Source: Burkholderia sp. MS389 (GTDB taxonomy: Bacteria; Pseudomonadota; Gammaproteobacteria; Burkholderiales; Burkholderiaceae). Taken from it: DNA of 64,000 bases. This document shows positions 35,281-45,898 of the stretch, in pieces. The stretch spans positions 1,364,001-1,428,000 of the forward strand of contig NZ_CP045994.1 in assembly GCF_016899425.1 (NCBI RefSeq). The letters are read 5' to 3'. Each line of letters begins with the position of its first letter. Position 1 is the first letter of the stretch. A program made the position numbers and the translations under genes. Under the pieces are notes generated by a model. It was not told where the DNA came from, did no database searches, and saw only the letters and a list, made by a program, of their open reading frames with translations.

Positions 35281-38200
35281 ATGGACATCAAGGCGAAGCT
35301 CGTCACCAGTACCAGCCTGATGCTGCTGGGCGCGGTGGCGATTTCGGTGACCAGCCTGATCGCGGTGCACGGCATTGCGTCCGGCGTGCGCACGCTGACG
35401 ACGGAATCGCTGCCGCTGCAGGTGCGCAGCAACGAACTCCAGCGCGCGTATGCGGAACTCGCGGTGGAGTTCGGCCGGCTCGAGCACGCACAGGACGCAT
35501 CGGAGCGGCAGCAGTCGTCGTCGCAGATCGAAACGCAATTGCAGCGGATCGCCGGCATCACGGCCGCCGTGCGCGCGATCGACCGGCACGGTATCGACGA
35601 ACCGTCCACCGATCTGCGGACGATGCTCCGGTCGATGAACGAAGGCGTCGACAAGCGCCTGCGCGGCGAGGCGCAACTGGTCGCCGAGCGCCGGCTGATC
35701 GAACGCGTGCAGGCGCGGGGCGCCGCGCTGCTGACCGAGATCGGCAAGGAAACCGAGCGGCTGGACAACGACGCCGATGCGGCGGTGAGCGGCGCGCTCG
35801 CGGCCAACACCGCATACAACCGGACGATTCATGCGCTCGACCAGGTTCGCACCAACGTCAAGGACATCATCACCGTCGCCGGCCGCGTCGACGTCGCGCC
35901 GAACCGATACCGGCTCGCGCCGCTGCGCGAGCGCATGCAGGCGTCGATCGACGGCGCGCGCAATGCGCTCGCGCTCGCGGTGCCGAACCTCGATGCCGCC
36001 ACCGCGCAGGGCGTGACGACCGCACTCGGGCGCGTGGCGGCCGACATCCTCGACGGCCACGAGGGCCTCGTCGCGCTGCGCGGCGTCATGTTCGCCGAGC
36101 CGTCCGTCGCGGCCCGCTACCGCGCGAAAGAGGGCAGTGTGCTGCAGTCGCTCGAGGCGCTGGACGCGAAGCTCGCGGAGATCGCGGATCCGTTCGCATT
36201 GCAGATCGTCAAGGCGCGACAGCGTCTCGACGAGGCGATCGAATTCCGGCGGCGAGCCGCGCGCGTCGCGTCGCTGTCGGCGATCGTGAACGGCGGCATC
36301 AGCGCTTTGGCGTTCGACCTGCGGATGATCGCGCAAAGCGACGGCAACGACCGTCTGGCGCGCGGCGACGACGAGCTGCACAAGAACATCGGTGCGCTCG
36401 CCACATCCGCCGGCGCACTGCGCGATGCGCTCGCCGCGGACGGCCCGGGCAACGTGAAGCGCGCCCAGGAGGTCGTCGGACTGACCACGGAGCTGGCCGG
36501 ATCCGCGCGCCGCATCCTCGCGGTGAAGTCCGACATGCTGGCCAACGACGTGGCCATGCAGGGCATCGTCGCGGACGTCGATACGACGGCCAATCGCCTC
36601 GCGGCCTACACGGAGCAGGAGGCCGTGCGCGTCGACCTTCAGCAGCGCGGCATCGTATCGGACGTCTACCGGGCCGTGGCGACCGCGATCCTGATGATCG
36701 TGGGCGTATCGTTCCTGCTCGCGATCGGCGGGCTGCTGATCAGTCATCGGCTCGGCGCGTCGATCTCCGGGCCGCTGTCGCGCCTGACGCGCACGATGGC
36801 GCGCATTCGCAGCGGCAGCGACCTGTCGTTGCGCATGACGCACAAAGGCCGCGACGAAGTCGCGGCGCTGGTCGCCGGCTTCAACATGATGCTCGACGAA
36901 ATCGAACGCCGCGACGTCGATTTGCAGGCGGCGATCGCCACGGCCGAAGCCGCGAATTCGGCGAAATCGGAGTTTCTCGCGCGGATGAGCCATGAGATCC
37001 GCACGCCGATGAACGGCGTGCTCGGCATGACCGAGCTGCTGCAGCGCACGCGGCTGACGTCGAAGCAGCGCAAGTTCGTCGACACCGTGTATCGATCCGG
37101 GCAGACGCTGCTCGTGCTGATCGACGACATTCTGGATTTCTCGAAGATCGAGGCGGGCAAGCTGACGCTGGAGCGCATCGATTTCAATCTGCATCAATTG
37201 CTCGACGATGTCGTCGCGCTGCTGGAGCCGAACGCGCAACGCAAGGCGCTTGCGCTCGTGTACCGGCGCGGCGACACCGTTGCCGAATGGATGCGCGGCG
37301 ACCCGGTGCGGTTGCGCCAGGTGCTCACGAACCTGCTGGGCAATGCGATCAAGTTCACCGAGCACGGGCACGTCGCGCTCAGCGTGTCGTATGCGGACGA
37401 CGGCCGCATCGTGTTCACGATCGCCGACACCGGCATCGGCATCGCGCCCGAGGTGGCCGCGCAGTTGTTCCGGCCGTTCCAGCAGGCCGACAACTCGACC
37501 GCGCGCAAATACGGCGGAACCGGGCTCGGCCTCGTGATTTCCCGGCAACTGGCCGAGATGATGGGCGGCGCGCTCACGCTCGAATCGACGCCCGGCCAGG
37601 GCTCGGTGTTCACCGTGACGACCCCGTTCGAGCCGGCGTCCGGGGAGGTCGGCGTCGCATCGGAGGCACGGCCGTCGCTCGCCGGCCTGAAGGTGCTGAT
37701 CGTGGACGACAGCGAAACCGATCGCAGCGTGCTGCTCGAACATGCGATCGAATGGCAGCTGTGCGTCGCCACGGCGATCGGCGGCGACGACGCGCTGGCG
37801 CAGTTGCGCGCGGCGGTCGCCGACGGCGCGCCGTTCGATCTCGCGATCGTCGACGTGCGGATGCCGGGCATGGACGGCATCTCGCTCGTGCAGTACATCC
37901 GCCGCGATCCGTCGCTGCGTGCGCTCAGGATCATCACGCTGACCGCGTTCGAGATGATGGACAGCGTGCTGGTCGCGCACGAACTCGACATCGCCGCCCG
38001 GCTGACGAAGCCGCTCCATGGCGCCGATCTCCATGCGGCCATCGCCTCGGCGATGCACGTGATGCCGCCGCGGCTGACGTCTGCTGAGCCGGTGTCCGAC
38101 GACGCCGCCGCGGGTCCGCGCCGGCCGCTCGACGAGATCGCGGCGCGCGTGCTGCTGGTGGAGGACAACGTCGTGAATCAGCAGATCGCGCTCGCGATGC

Positions 38201-38970
38201 TGGAGGACACCGCCTATCAGGTCGACGTGGCCGACGACGGCGAGCAGGCGCTGCAGCGGCTGGCGGACGACGGTTTCGACGTCGTCCTGATGGACTGCCA
38301 GATGCCGAAGCTCGACGGCTTCGAGGCGACGCGGCAACTGCGCCGTCGCGAAGCCGAAGCCGGCGCGCCGCGCATGCCGGTGATCGCACTGACGGCCAAT
38401 GCGCTCAGCGGCGACCGCGAGCGCTGCCTGGCCGCCGGGATGGACGACTATCTCGGCAAGCCGTTTCGCCGCGATGCGCTGCTGCAGATGCTCGCGCGTC
38501 ATGTCGGCGGCGCGGCGTGCGCGCCGGTAACCGGAAGCGATGCGGCGACGACGGGCGCCGACATCGATACGCGTCCGGAAGCGGGCGGTGGCGCGGCCCC
38601 CGATCCGGACGACGACGCCAGCGTGATCGACCAGAAGGCGCTCGATGCATTGCGCGCGCTTCAGCGGCCGGGCCGCCCGGATGTCCTGACGCGGATCATC
38701 GATCAATTCGCGGCGGACGCGCCGCGGCTGATCCGCGACATGCATGCGGCGGTCGAAGCGGGCGACGCCGATGCGCTGAAGCTGGCCGCCCATACGCTGA
38801 AATCGAGCAGCGCGAACGTCGGCGCGCACCTGCTGTCGGCGCGTTGTCGCGCGATCGAGCAGCTGGCGCGCGCAGCCGACGTCGGCGCGGCGGTGGAGCT
38901 GGTCGCCGGCACGGACGCGGAATTCGGGCACGCGCACGCGGCGCTGATCGCGGAGCGCGTCGAAGGTTGA
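35281..38970 (+). CDS. TorS-like hybrid sensor histidine kinase (HK-REC-REC-HPt)
   Basis: 1229 residues. Two membrane segments (about 8-30 and 460-485) enclose a 430-residue helical periplasmic domain, like TorS. Then HAMP (about 490-540), dimerisation domain with His571 ([13 protein letters not shown]), HATPase ([28 protein letters not shown]), receiver 1 with Asp858 ([10 protein letters not shown]), receiver 2 with Asp1005 ([10 protein letters not shown]) and an HPt domain with His1171 ([13 protein letters not shown]). All phosphorelay residues are present. With the binding protein before it and a c-di-GMP protein 61 bp after it, it is likely the core of a ligand-controlled relay. Confidence 0.92.
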   Translation: MDIKAKLVTSTSLMLLGAVAISVTSLIAVHGIASGVRTLTTESLPLQVRSNELQRAYAELAVEFGRLEHAQDASERQQSSSQIETQLQRIAGITAAVRAIDRHGIDEPSTDLRTMLRSMNEGVDKRLRGEAQLVAERRLIERVQARGAALLTEIGKETERLDNDADAAVSGALAANTAYNRTIHALDQVRTNVKDIITVAGRVDVAPNRYRLAPLRERMQASIDGARNALALAVPNLDAATAQGVTTALGRVAADILDGHEGLVALRGVMFAEPSVAARYRAKEGSVLQSLEALDAKLAEIADPFALQIVKARQRLDEAIEFRRRAARVASLSAIVNGGISALAFDLRMIAQSDGNDRLARGDDELHKNIGALATSAGALRDALAADGPGNVKRAQEVVGLTTELAGSARRILAVKSDMLANDVAMQGIVADVDTTANRLAAYTEQEAVRVDLQQRGIVSDVYRAVATAILMIVGVSFLLAIGGLLISHRLGASISGPLSRLTRTMARIRSGSDLSLRMTHKGRDEVAALVAGFNMMLDEIERRDVDLQAAIATAEAANSAKSEFLARMSHEIRTPMNGVLGMTELLQRTRLTSKQRKFVDTVYRSGQTLLVLIDDILDFSKIEAGKLTLERIDFNLHQLLDDVVALLEPNAQRKALALVYRRGDTVAEWMRGDPVRLRQVLTNLLGNAIKFTEHGHVALSVSYADDGRIVFTIADTGIGIAPEVAAQLFRPFQQADNSTARKYGGTGLGLVISRQLAEMMGGALTLESTPGQGSVFTVTTPFEPASGEVGVASEARPSLAGLKVLIVDDSETDRSVLLEHAIEWQLCVATAIGGDDALAQLRAAVADGAPFDLAIVDVRMPGMDGISLVQYIRRDPSLRALRIITLTAFEMMDSVLVAHELDIAARLTKPLHGADLHAAIASAMHVMPPRLTSAEPVSDDAAAGPRRPLDEIAARVLLVEDNVVNQQIALAMLEDTAYQVDVADDGEQALQRLADDGFDVVLMDCQMPKLDGFEATRQLRRREAEAGAPRMPVIALTANALSGDRERCLAAGMDDYLGKPFRRDALLQMLARHVGGAACAPVTGSDAATTGADIDTRPEAGGGAAPDPDDDASVIDQKALDALRALQRPGRPDVLTRIIDQFAADAPRLIRDMHAAVEAGDADALKLAAHTLKSSSANVGAHLLSARCRAIEQLARAADVGAAVELVAGTDAEFGHAHAALIAERVEG

Positions 38971-39031
38971 ACGGACGCCGGGCCGGCCGATCGCCATGGC
39001 GATTGCGCGGCGGCAAAACAGGAGGATGCTC

Positions 39032-41611
39032 GTGAACCAGGAACATGCCGATGTGCCGGCGATTCTGATCATCGACGACGACGCCATGACGCGCCTGCTG
39101 GTCGTGGAGACGCTCGAACCCGAAGGCTTTCGCGTCGAGGAAGCGACGGGGCCGCAGGAAGGCATCGACGCGTTCCTGCGTCATCGTCCGGTCGTCGTCC
39201 TGCTCGACGTCGAAATGCCCGGCGGCGACGGATTCGACTGTTGCCGCGCATTGCGCGCGTTGCCCGAGGGCCGCCGCGTGCCGATCGTCATGCTCACGGG
39301 CAACGACGACGACGCATCGATCGCCAGCGCGTTCGACGCCGGCGCGACCGACTTCGTGTCCAAGCCGATGCGGTGGAAACTGCTCGGGTATCGGGTCCGC
39401 TATCTGTTGCGCGCGGCCGCGGCGGTCGAAAAGCTGGCGACGACCGAGGTCAGCCTCACGCATGCGCAGGCGCTCGCGCACCTCGGCAACTGGGAATACC
39501 AGGCCGGGCGGACGGACGGCTACTGGTCGCCGGAGCTGTACCGGATTCTCGGGCTCGACGCCGCCCGCACGCCGCCGACGTTCGAGCGCCTCGTGCAGGC
39601 CGCGCCGCCAGACGAGCAGCCGCTCCTTGTGCAGTCCTACACGAGCCTGCGCACCGAAGGCGTCGCGTTCTCGATCGAGCATCGGCTGATCCATGCGGAC
39701 GGCACCGAGCGCTGCGTGCTGCACCAGGCGGAGTCCGGCCGCGATCCGAACCACGCGATCATCCTGCGCGGCATCGTGCAGGACATCACCGAACGCAAGA
39801 TGCAGCAGGGGCGTATCGAATACCTCGCCAATCACGACGCGCTGACAGGCCTGCCGAACCGCAACCTGCTCGGCGACCGGATGGAGCAGGCGATGTCGCA
39901 GGCGCGGCGCACCGGGCAGCTGATCGCGGTGATGGTGCTCGACCTGGACCGCTTCAAGCACATCAACGACAGCTTCGGTCACTCGGCCGGCGACGGGCTG
40001 CTGCGGGTCGTCGCCGCGCGCCTGAAGAGTTCGGTGCGCGACGGCGACACGGTCGCGCGGCTCGGCGGAGACGAGTTCGTCGTGATGCTGGTCAATCTCG
40101 CGACGGCGTCGGACGCGGACACGATCGCCCGCAAGATCCTGGACACCTTCATTGCGCCGTTCGTGCTCGACGGCCACGACCTGCACGTGACGACCAGCGT
40201 CGGCGTCAGCCTTTACCCGACCGACGGGACCGACGCGGAGACGCTGCTGAAGACGGCCGATGCCGCGCTGTATTGCGCGAAGGAACACGGGCGCAATTGC
40301 TACAGCTTCTATACGCGTGAACTGGGCGCGCGCGTCGAAGAGCAGACCATCCTCGAAAACGCGCTGCATCAGGCCGTCGCGAACGGTGAACTCGAGCTGT
40401 ACTACCAGCCGAAGGTCGATCTCAAGACCGGCCAGATCAGCGGCGTCGAGGCGCTGATTCGCTGGCGACGTCCGGGCATCGGCGTGATTCCGCCCGACCG
40501 TTTCATCCCGATCGCCGAAGAAACCGGGTTGATTCTGCCGATCGGAGAGTGGGTGTTGCGCACCGCGTGCGCGCAGGCCGTCGCGTGGCGCCGGGAAGGA
40601 CATCCGCCGATCCGGATCGCCGTCAACCTGTCCGCGCGCCAGTTCCGGCAGCAGGACGTGGCCCACCTGGTGCGCACGGCGCTCGCGGAAACCGGTCTCG
40701 AGCCGGACTCGCTCGAACTCGAGCTGACCGAAAGCGTGCTGATGGAGGACTCCAATGCGATCGCGCATACGCTGCGCGAACTGAAGGCGCTCGGCGTCGT
40801 GCTGTCGCTGGACGATTTCGGCACCGGCTATTCGAGCTTGTCGTACCTGAAGGACTTGCCGATCGACGTCGTCAAGATCGACCGTTCGTTCCTCAGCGAC
40901 GTCACCACCAGCGCGGAAGGTGCGTCGTTGACGCGCTCGATCATCGCGATGGCCGAGTCGCTGCACATGGAGACGGTGGCCGAGGGCGTGGAGACGGAAG
41001 CTCAACTGTCGTTCCTGAACCGGCATCGCTGCCATGCGATGCAGGGCTACTACTTCAGCCATCCGGTCACCGGTGACGAGATCGCCGACATGTTGTCCGC
41101 CGGCTCGGAGTTGCCCGAGCACTGCCGGCAGCGCGAACTGCTGCACCGTACGCTGCTGCTGGTGGACGACGACCGCGCGGTCCTGCAGATGCTCAGGCAG
41201 GCGCTCGGCCGAGACGGCTACGAGATCCTCGCCACCACCGATCCCGACGAGGCGCTCGACCTGCTCGCGCAGCATCGCGTCGGCGTGATCGTGTCGGACT
41301 TCCGGATGCCGAGCGTGTCCGGGCTCGACCTGCTGCAGCGTGTCAAGGCGCTGTACCCGGACATCGTGCGCATCCTGCTGTCCAGCTACGGCGACGGCGC
41401 GTCGATCGCGGACGCGTCCGGCAACGGGTCCGTTCAGAAGGTGCTGATCAAGCCATGGGACGTCGCGCTGCTGCGCAAGCACATCACCGAGTCGTTCCAG
41501 CGGTTCGAGCACACGTCGATGAGCGGGGCCGATCTCGGCGTGGTCCGCCTCGGCATCCGCCCGTCTCCGCTGCGCTCGCTCGGCGGGGCGGAGCCGCGCG
41601 ATCGCCGTTGA
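39032..41611 (+). CDS. Response regulator with PAS, GGDEF, EAL and second receiver domain
   Basis: I place the start at GTG 39032 because AGGAGG lies six bases before it; ATGs at 38996 and 39026 are alternatives. The 859 residues contain receiver 1 with Asp59 (LLDVEMPGGDG), a PAS/PAC segment (about 150-270), a GGDEF domain with intact GGDEF at 345-349, an EAL domain with Glu473 (GVEALIRW) and DDFGTGYSSLSYL, and receiver 2 with Asp756 (VSDFRMPSVSG). Both cyclase and phosphodiesterase motifs look complete, so the net effect on c-di-GMP depends on phosphorylation. Receivers at both ends are unusual and offer two inputs from the kinase HPt. Confidence 0.92.
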   Translation: MNQEHADVPAILIIDDDAMTRLLVVETLEPEGFRVEEATGPQEGIDAFLRHRPVVVLLDVEMPGGDGFDCCRALRALPEGRRVPIVMLTGNDDDASIASAFDAGATDFVSKPMRWKLLGYRVRYLLRAAAAVEKLATTEVSLTHAQALAHLGNWEYQAGRTDGYWSPELYRILGLDAARTPPTFERLVQAAPPDEQPLLVQSYTSLRTEGVAFSIEHRLIHADGTERCVLHQAESGRDPNHAIILRGIVQDITERKMQQGRIEYLANHDALTGLPNRNLLGDRMEQAMSQARRTGQLIAVMVLDLDRFKHINDSFGHSAGDGLLRVVAARLKSSVRDGDTVARLGGDEFVVMLVNLATASDADTIARKILDTFIAPFVLDGHDLHVTTSVGVSLYPTDGTDAETLLKTADAALYCAKEHGRNCYSFYTRELGARVEEQTILENALHQAVANGELELYYQPKVDLKTGQISGVEALIRWRRPGIGVIPPDRFIPIAEETGLILPIGEWVLRTACAQAVAWRREGHPPIRIAVNLSARQFRQQDVAHLVRTALAETGLEPDSLELELTESVLMEDSNAIAHTLRELKALGVVLSLDDFGTGYSSLSYLKDLPIDVVKIDRSFLSDVTTSAEGASLTRSIIAMAESLHMETVAEGVETEAQLSFLNRHRCHAMQGYYFSHPVTGDEIADMLSAGSELPEHCRQRELLHRTLLLVDDDRAVLQMLRQALGRDGYEILATTDPDEALDLLAQHRVGVIVSDFRMPSVSGLDLLQRVKALYPDIVRILLSSYGDGASIADASGNGSVQKVLIKPWDVALLRKHITESFQRFEHTSMSGADLGVVRLGIRPSPLRSLGGAEPRDRR

Positions 41612-42212
41612 CCGGAAGCCGCCGACGCGCTCGAAGCATGCACGGTGCGGAGGTGCGCATGGCGTCGACCGGCACGCTCGCGGAACGCGTTTCGCGCGAC
41701 GCCGGGCGGCTGTCGGAATTCGATACCCGGGCAATAAAGAGGACTGCCCGGCAATCGAAAATTGAACAAATGCGCAAATTGTGCGCGATTCGGAAAATCA
41801 TTCCGCCCGACGCCGTAAGACTATTAAAGTGGATAGCGACCACATAATGCGGAGGCACGATAATACGCCGACTGCCGGGATCTCGATTCACTTGTGAACG
41901 GGCTTTTCCATAAATACATTTCGACGCTAAATTATTTGAAAACGCCAAAAAAATTGTCTATACCCTAGACGAACCGGCTTGATCCGTATCGTGTGGATGC
42001 GGTCAGGCAACAAGCGAGCGCGGGTAATGGCGGATTCCATTGCCGCCGAACTCGCGTTGCAGCGATCGAAGGGATTCCGGGGGATGCGAACGGCCCGTTG
42101 CCAGGCCTGCTGCATGAGTCATGAATGGGCGAAACGCAGTGAACGCCACCGAAGCAACGCCGCGTCTTTACATTCAACGGTCGATCAACGACCCCGTCAC
42201 ACGGAGGTTGTC
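41612..42212. other. Leader region of the Tad operon
   Basis: No convincing gene. A 69-codon frame from ATG 41638 lacks a ribosome site and has no recognisable fold. From about 41750 to 41990 the sequence is unusually AT-rich for the window and contains a good promoter. The flp start is about 250 bp beyond it. Confidence 0.55.
41936..41964 (+). promoter_or_regulatory. Candidate sigma-70 promoter of the Tad pilus operon
   Basis: TTGAAA, 17-base spacer, TATACC, inside AT-rich sequence. It would give an untranslated leader of about 240 bases before flp. Confidence 0.55.
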
Positions 42213-42395
42213 ATGCTGCACTACGTCAAATCCCTGCTGCGCGATGAACGCGGCGTCAGCTCGCTCGAATACGCGGTCCTCGCCGGCATCGTCGTCGTCG
42301 CGCTGGCTGCGGTCGGGGTGATCCTGAGCAGCAACACCGGCGGCCTGCCGGCCGTGTTCACGTCGCTGATCAACAAGGTCACGGCGCTGATCTGA
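42213..42395 (+). CDS. flp: Flp-type IVb pilin
   Basis: Major subunit of the Tad pilus, 60 residues. A short charged leader (MLHYVKSLLRDERG) ends in Gly before VSSLEYAVLAGIVVVALAAVG, the Flp motif with Glu5 and Tyr6 after the prepilin cut. The start has ACGGAGG before it; longer in-frame readings upstream are spurious. First gene of the operon. Confidence 0.95.
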   Translation: MLHYVKSLLRDERGVSSLEYAVLAGIVVVALAAVGVILSSNTGGLPAVFTSLINKVTALI

Positions 42396-42484
42396 TCCCC
42401 CTGAACCCGCGCGCCGCCGACGAATACACGGATCCGCAGCGGTACGACGTATCCAGCCGGGGCGCGCCGACGGACGGCTCTCCG

Positions 42485-42967
42485 ATGCTCTATCTCGTAC
42501 AGTCGGCGGCGACGCTCGTGCTGATGTCGCTCGTGCTGCAGGACGTGCGCACGCGGCGCCTGTCGAACCGCCCGGTACTCGCGTTCGCGATGCTGTATTT
42601 CGTCGCGGCCGCGCTCGCACGCGAAGGGCTCGCGCAGCTCGCCGCTCACGTCGCGACCGCCGCGGCGATGCTGCTGCTGTTCGCCGGACTGCGTCACGCC
42701 GGCTGGATCGGCGGCGGCGACGTGAAGCTGGCGGCGGCCGTCTTCCTGTGGGCCGGCCCGGCGCTCGCGTTCCCGGTGTTGACGATCGTCGGGGCGAGCG
42801 GCGTCGCATGCGGCCTCGCGATGCTCGCGGCCGTTGCGTGGCGGCGTCGCCGCATCGCGCCGGCGCGCGCGATCGACACGCGTGGCGTGCCGTACGGCAT
42901 CGCGCTCTCGCTCGGCGGCGCACTGGCCGTCTGGGCGCCGTTTCCTCACGCGGTTTCGCTCACCTAG
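42485..42967 (+). CDS. tadV: Prepilin peptidase CpaA/TadV
   Basis: Aspartic protease that cuts the Flp leader. The 160-residue membrane protein has the two catalytic aspartates of the family: Asp20 (LQDVRTRRLSN) and Asp79 in the GGGDVK motif. It lacks the N-methylation domain of PilD, as expected for the small Tad-type enzymes. Confidence 0.92.
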   Translation: MLYLVQSAATLVLMSLVLQDVRTRRLSNRPVLAFAMLYFVAAALAREGLAQLAAHVATAAAMLLLFAGLRHAGWIGGGDVKLAAAVFLWAGPALAFPVLTIVGASGVACGLAMLAAVAWRRRRIAPARAIDTRGVPYGIALSLGGALAVWAPFPHAVSLT

Positions 42968-42984
42968 CGGGGACGCACGCCGCC

Positions 42985-44025
42985 ATGCCCAAACCCCTGA
43001 GAATGGCCGTGCTGATCATCGCTGCCGCCATCGGTGCGTTCCTCTTGCGCCAGCTCTATGTCGCCGCGTCGACGCCGTCGGCGCCCGGCGCGGCGAGCGA
43101 CGTCGACGTGCGCGTCGCGGCGGCCGACCTGCCCGAAGGGCTGCTGCTGCGCGACAACGATCTCGCGTGGAAGCGCATGCCGCGCGCGCAGGTGCCGGCC
43201 GGCGCATTCGTCGAGTCGCAGCCGGGCGCGGACCTCAAGGGCGCGCTGCTGCGCAACCGCGTGGACGCCGGTGCGCCGATTCGCGCGGACAACGTGATCC
43301 CGGCCGGCGCGCCGGATTTTCTCGCGGCCGCGCTGCAACCCGGCATGCGCGCGATCTCGGTGCCGGTCGACGACGTGTCGGGCAACGCGGGGCTGATCCA
43401 GCCGGGCGACTTCGTCGACGTCGTGCTCACGCAGCAGATCGGCGGTTCCGCGACGACGCCCGGCACGTTCGAAGCCGAGACGGTCGTGCGCCGCGCGCGC
43501 GTGCTCGCGGTCGGCTCGGAATTCCAGCGTGCGAAGACGGCCGCGAGCGCGCCCGACGCCCCGGTGCGCGCGCGCACGGTCACGCTCGAGGTCGCGCCGC
43601 GCACCGCGCAGGTCGTGCTGGTCGCGACGCGCCTCGGTTCGCTGTCGCTCGCGCTGCGCAGCTTCGCGACGAGCGATCGCCGCCACGCCGCGGGCGGCGA
43701 CGAACAGGAGCCCGATACGCCGCCGGTGTGGGCCGGCGACGTATCGCGCGCGTTCCGGGACGCGACGCGTTCGTCGTCCGCGAAGCCCGACACGGGCATG
43801 CGGGCGGCACCGCAGGGCAACACGGTCGTGATCTATCGCGGCTCGTCGGTGGACGACGGCTCGCGTGGCACCGGCGGCGGTGGCGTCGGTGGCGTCGGCA
43901 TGCCGGGCATCCCGCCGCTGCCGTCCGGCTGGCCGGGCACGCCGGTTGCGCCGGCGGCGCCCGCGATGGGCAATGCGGCTGCCGACACGACGGCGCAAGT
44001 GCCGCGGGCGGCGGTCGCGCAGTGA
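42985..44025 (+). CDS. cpaB: Tad pilus assembly protein CpaB/RcpC
   Basis: 346-residue protein with an N-terminal membrane anchor (RMAVLIIAAAIGAFLL), SAF domain (about 45-110: DVRVAAADLPEGLLLRDND) and RcpC domain (AISVPVDDVSGNAGLIQPGDFVDVVL). The C-terminal 60 residues are Gly/Pro/Ala-rich and disordered. It works with the secretin in the periplasm. The 17-bp gap from tadV indicates one operon. Confidence 0.92.
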   Translation: MPKPLRMAVLIIAAAIGAFLLRQLYVAASTPSAPGAASDVDVRVAAADLPEGLLLRDNDLAWKRMPRAQVPAGAFVESQPGADLKGALLRNRVDAGAPIRADNVIPAGAPDFLAAALQPGMRAISVPVDDVSGNAGLIQPGDFVDVVLTQQIGGSATTPGTFEAETVVRRARVLAVGSEFQRAKTAASAPDAPVRARTVTLEVAPRTAQVVLVATRLGSLSLALRSFATSDRRHAAGGDEQEPDTPPVWAGDVSRAFRDATRSSSAKPDTGMRAAPQGNTVVIYRGSSVDDGSRGTGGGGVGGVGMPGIPPLPSGWPGTPVAPAAPAMGNAAADTTAQVPRAAVAQ

Positions 44026-44096
44026 CGCGAGGACGAGGTGTCGAGGTGTCGATTCGGAACCGGCCGCCCGGCGGCCGGCATTTGACGGGAACACGC

Positions 44097-45479
44097 ATGG
44101 TGCGCATGGTTCGTTGGATCGCTTTCTGGTGCCTGGCCGCGCTCGTCGCGCCGGACGTCGCGTTCGCGCAGCGCGCGCACGCGGCGGACGCCGGCGCGGC
44201 GTTGTCGATCGCGACCGGCAAGGGCGAGATGCTGTCGCTGCCGGAACCGGCGACCGCGATGTTCGTCGCGGACCCGGGCATCGCCGACATCCAGGTGCCG
44301 TCGCCGCGCACCGTGTTCGTGTTCGGCAAGAAGGCCGGCACGACCACGCTGATCGCGCTCGGCGCGAATCATCGGCCGATCCTGCGCCGGACCGTGATCG
44401 TGCAGGTCGACACCGCGTCGCTGCAGACGGTGCTCGACGGCCGCTTTCCGCAATTGAAGCTGGCGGTGTCCGGCGCGCCGGGCTCGCTGATGGTGTCGGG
44501 CAAGGTGCCGAGCGCGGCCGACGCGGACGCCGTGATGCAGTCGCTCGCGCCGTATGTGAACGACAAGGAAAAGATCGTCAACCGGCTCACGCTGTCGCGC
44601 CCGATCCAGGTGAACCTGCGCGTGCGCGTGACGGAAGTGAGCCGCAACATCACGCAGCAGCTCGGCATCAACTGGAGTTCGCTCGGCGCGGCCGGCAACT
44701 TCATCGGCGGGCTGTTCAACGGGCGCACGTTGTTCGATTCGACGAACCGGTTGTTCAACCTGTCGCCGACGGGCGCGTATTCGGTGGTGGGCGGCTTCCA
44801 TACGGGGCGCTGGTCGATCGACGTCGTGCTCGACGCGCTCGATCAGGAAGGGCTGATCACGATGCTCGCGGAGCCGAACCTCACCGCGATGTCCGGCCAG
44901 ACCGCGAGCTTCCTCGCGGGCGGCGAGATCCCGATTCCGGTCGCGCAGGCCGGCAACACGACCGGCGCGATCACGGTCGAATTCAAGCCGTTCGGCGTAT
45001 CGCTCGACTTCACGCCGACCGTGCTCGCCGACAACCGGATCAGCCTGAAGGTGCGCCCGGAGGTGAGCGAGGTCGATCCGAACAACAGCGTGACGACCGG
45101 CGGCGTCACGGTGCCGGGGCTCTCCGTGCGGCGCGTGGAGACGACGGTCGAGCTGTCGAGCGGGCAGAGCTTCGCGATCGGCGGGCTGCTGCAGAGCCAG
45201 ACGGCCAATACCGTGTCGCAGATCCCGGGGCTCGGCCGGCTGCCGATCATCGGCCGGCTGTTTTCGTCGAAGAACTTCCAGGACAACAAGACCGAGGTCG
45301 TCGTGATCGTGACGCCGTACATCGTGCAGCCGACCGGGCCCGGCCAGCTCGAGCAGGCGCTCGACACCGTCGCGCGGCCGAGCAGCGACCTCGAGTTCGC
45401 GATCCAGCGCAACCTCGGGCTCGACCTGCTGACCGGCGACACGCCGCGTCTCGTCGGCGCCGCGGGCTTCGTGTACTGA
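44097..45479 (+). CDS. cpaC: Tad pilus secretin CpaC/RcpA
   Basis: Outer-membrane channel for the pilus, 460 residues. Signal peptide ends at AFAQ; then BON-like/N-domain repeats (KGEMLSLPEPATAMFVADPG), and the secretin core with IPGLGRLPIIGRLFSSKNFQ and VVVIVTPYIV near the C-terminus. The start at 44097 is chosen because it alone gives a signal peptide; a long in-frame extension overlaps cpaB. Confidence 0.94.
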   Translation: MVRMVRWIAFWCLAALVAPDVAFAQRAHAADAGAALSIATGKGEMLSLPEPATAMFVADPGIADIQVPSPRTVFVFGKKAGTTTLIALGANHRPILRRTVIVQVDTASLQTVLDGRFPQLKLAVSGAPGSLMVSGKVPSAADADAVMQSLAPYVNDKEKIVNRLTLSRPIQVNLRVRVTEVSRNITQQLGINWSSLGAAGNFIGGLFNGRTLFDSTNRLFNLSPTGAYSVVGGFHTGRWSIDVVLDALDQEGLITMLAEPNLTAMSGQTASFLAGGEIPIPVAQAGNTTGAITVEFKPFGVSLDFTPTVLADNRISLKVRPEVSEVDPNNSVTTGGVTVPGLSVRRVETTVELSSGQSFAIGGLLQSQTANTVSQIPGLGRLPIIGRLFSSKNFQDNKTEVVVIVTPYIVQPTGPGQLEQALDTVARPSSDLEFAIQRNLGLDLLTGDTPRLVGAAGFVY

Positions 45480-45493
45480 CCGGAGGAGCACGC

Positions 45494-45877
45494 ATGCGAC
45501 TTCGAACCCTGTTCACCGCGCCGTTGCCGTTGGCGCTCGCGGCCTGCCTGTCGACGCCGCCGCCGATCAACCTGCCCGATGCGCGCGCGATCGGCTTCGA
45601 CGGCGTCCGTGCGGTGCCGCCCGACTGCGCGAAGCTGATGCAGCCGTCGCAGCTCGTCGACGCCGGCTTCGGGCGGCCCGGCGTGCCGTTCGGCTGCGCG
45701 ACCTACACGAATCTCGCGACGATGCTCGCGCGGCCGGAAGACCTCGTCGCGCCCGTGCCGTACGGCGGCGCCGATGCGCAGGTCGCGGCCGACGCGGTAC
45801 GCCGCTACGTCGAGGATCGCGTGAAGCAGCCCGCGCCGGGCAAGACGCTGACGACGACCGGCTCGCCCGGCCATTGA
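45494..45877 (+). CDS. cpaD: Short CpaD-like pilus lipoprotein
   Basis: 127 residues with a lipobox (LALAAC). The CpaD family signature is seen in FGRPGVPFGCATYTNLATMLARPEDLV. It is shorter than alpha-proteobacterial CpaD and lacks much of the N-terminal half. It is 14 bp after the secretin, for which it probably acts as pilotin or stabiliser. Confidence 0.8.
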   Translation: MRLRTLFTAPLPLALAACLSTPPPINLPDARAIGFDGVRAVPPDCAKLMQPSQLVDAGFGRPGVPFGCATYTNLATMLARPEDLVAPVPYGGADAQVAADAVRRYVEDRVKQPAPGKTLTTTGSPGH

Positions 45878-45898
45878 CCCCCTTCCGATGCGATCGCG

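Noticed and set aside
34057..39165. A 1702-codon open frame on the minus strand across the sensor operon
   Set aside because: It is antisense to three genes with clear domains, is rich in Arg, His, Asp and Ala as expected for a shadow of GC-rich coding sequence, and has no recognisable motif.
38696..41734. A 1012-codon minus-strand frame over the GGDEF/EAL gene
   Set aside because: Shadow frame; no start signal and no domain.
41638..41847. A 69-codon frame upstream of flp
   Set aside because: No ribosome site, spans the change from GC-rich to AT-rich sequence, and has no recognisable feature.
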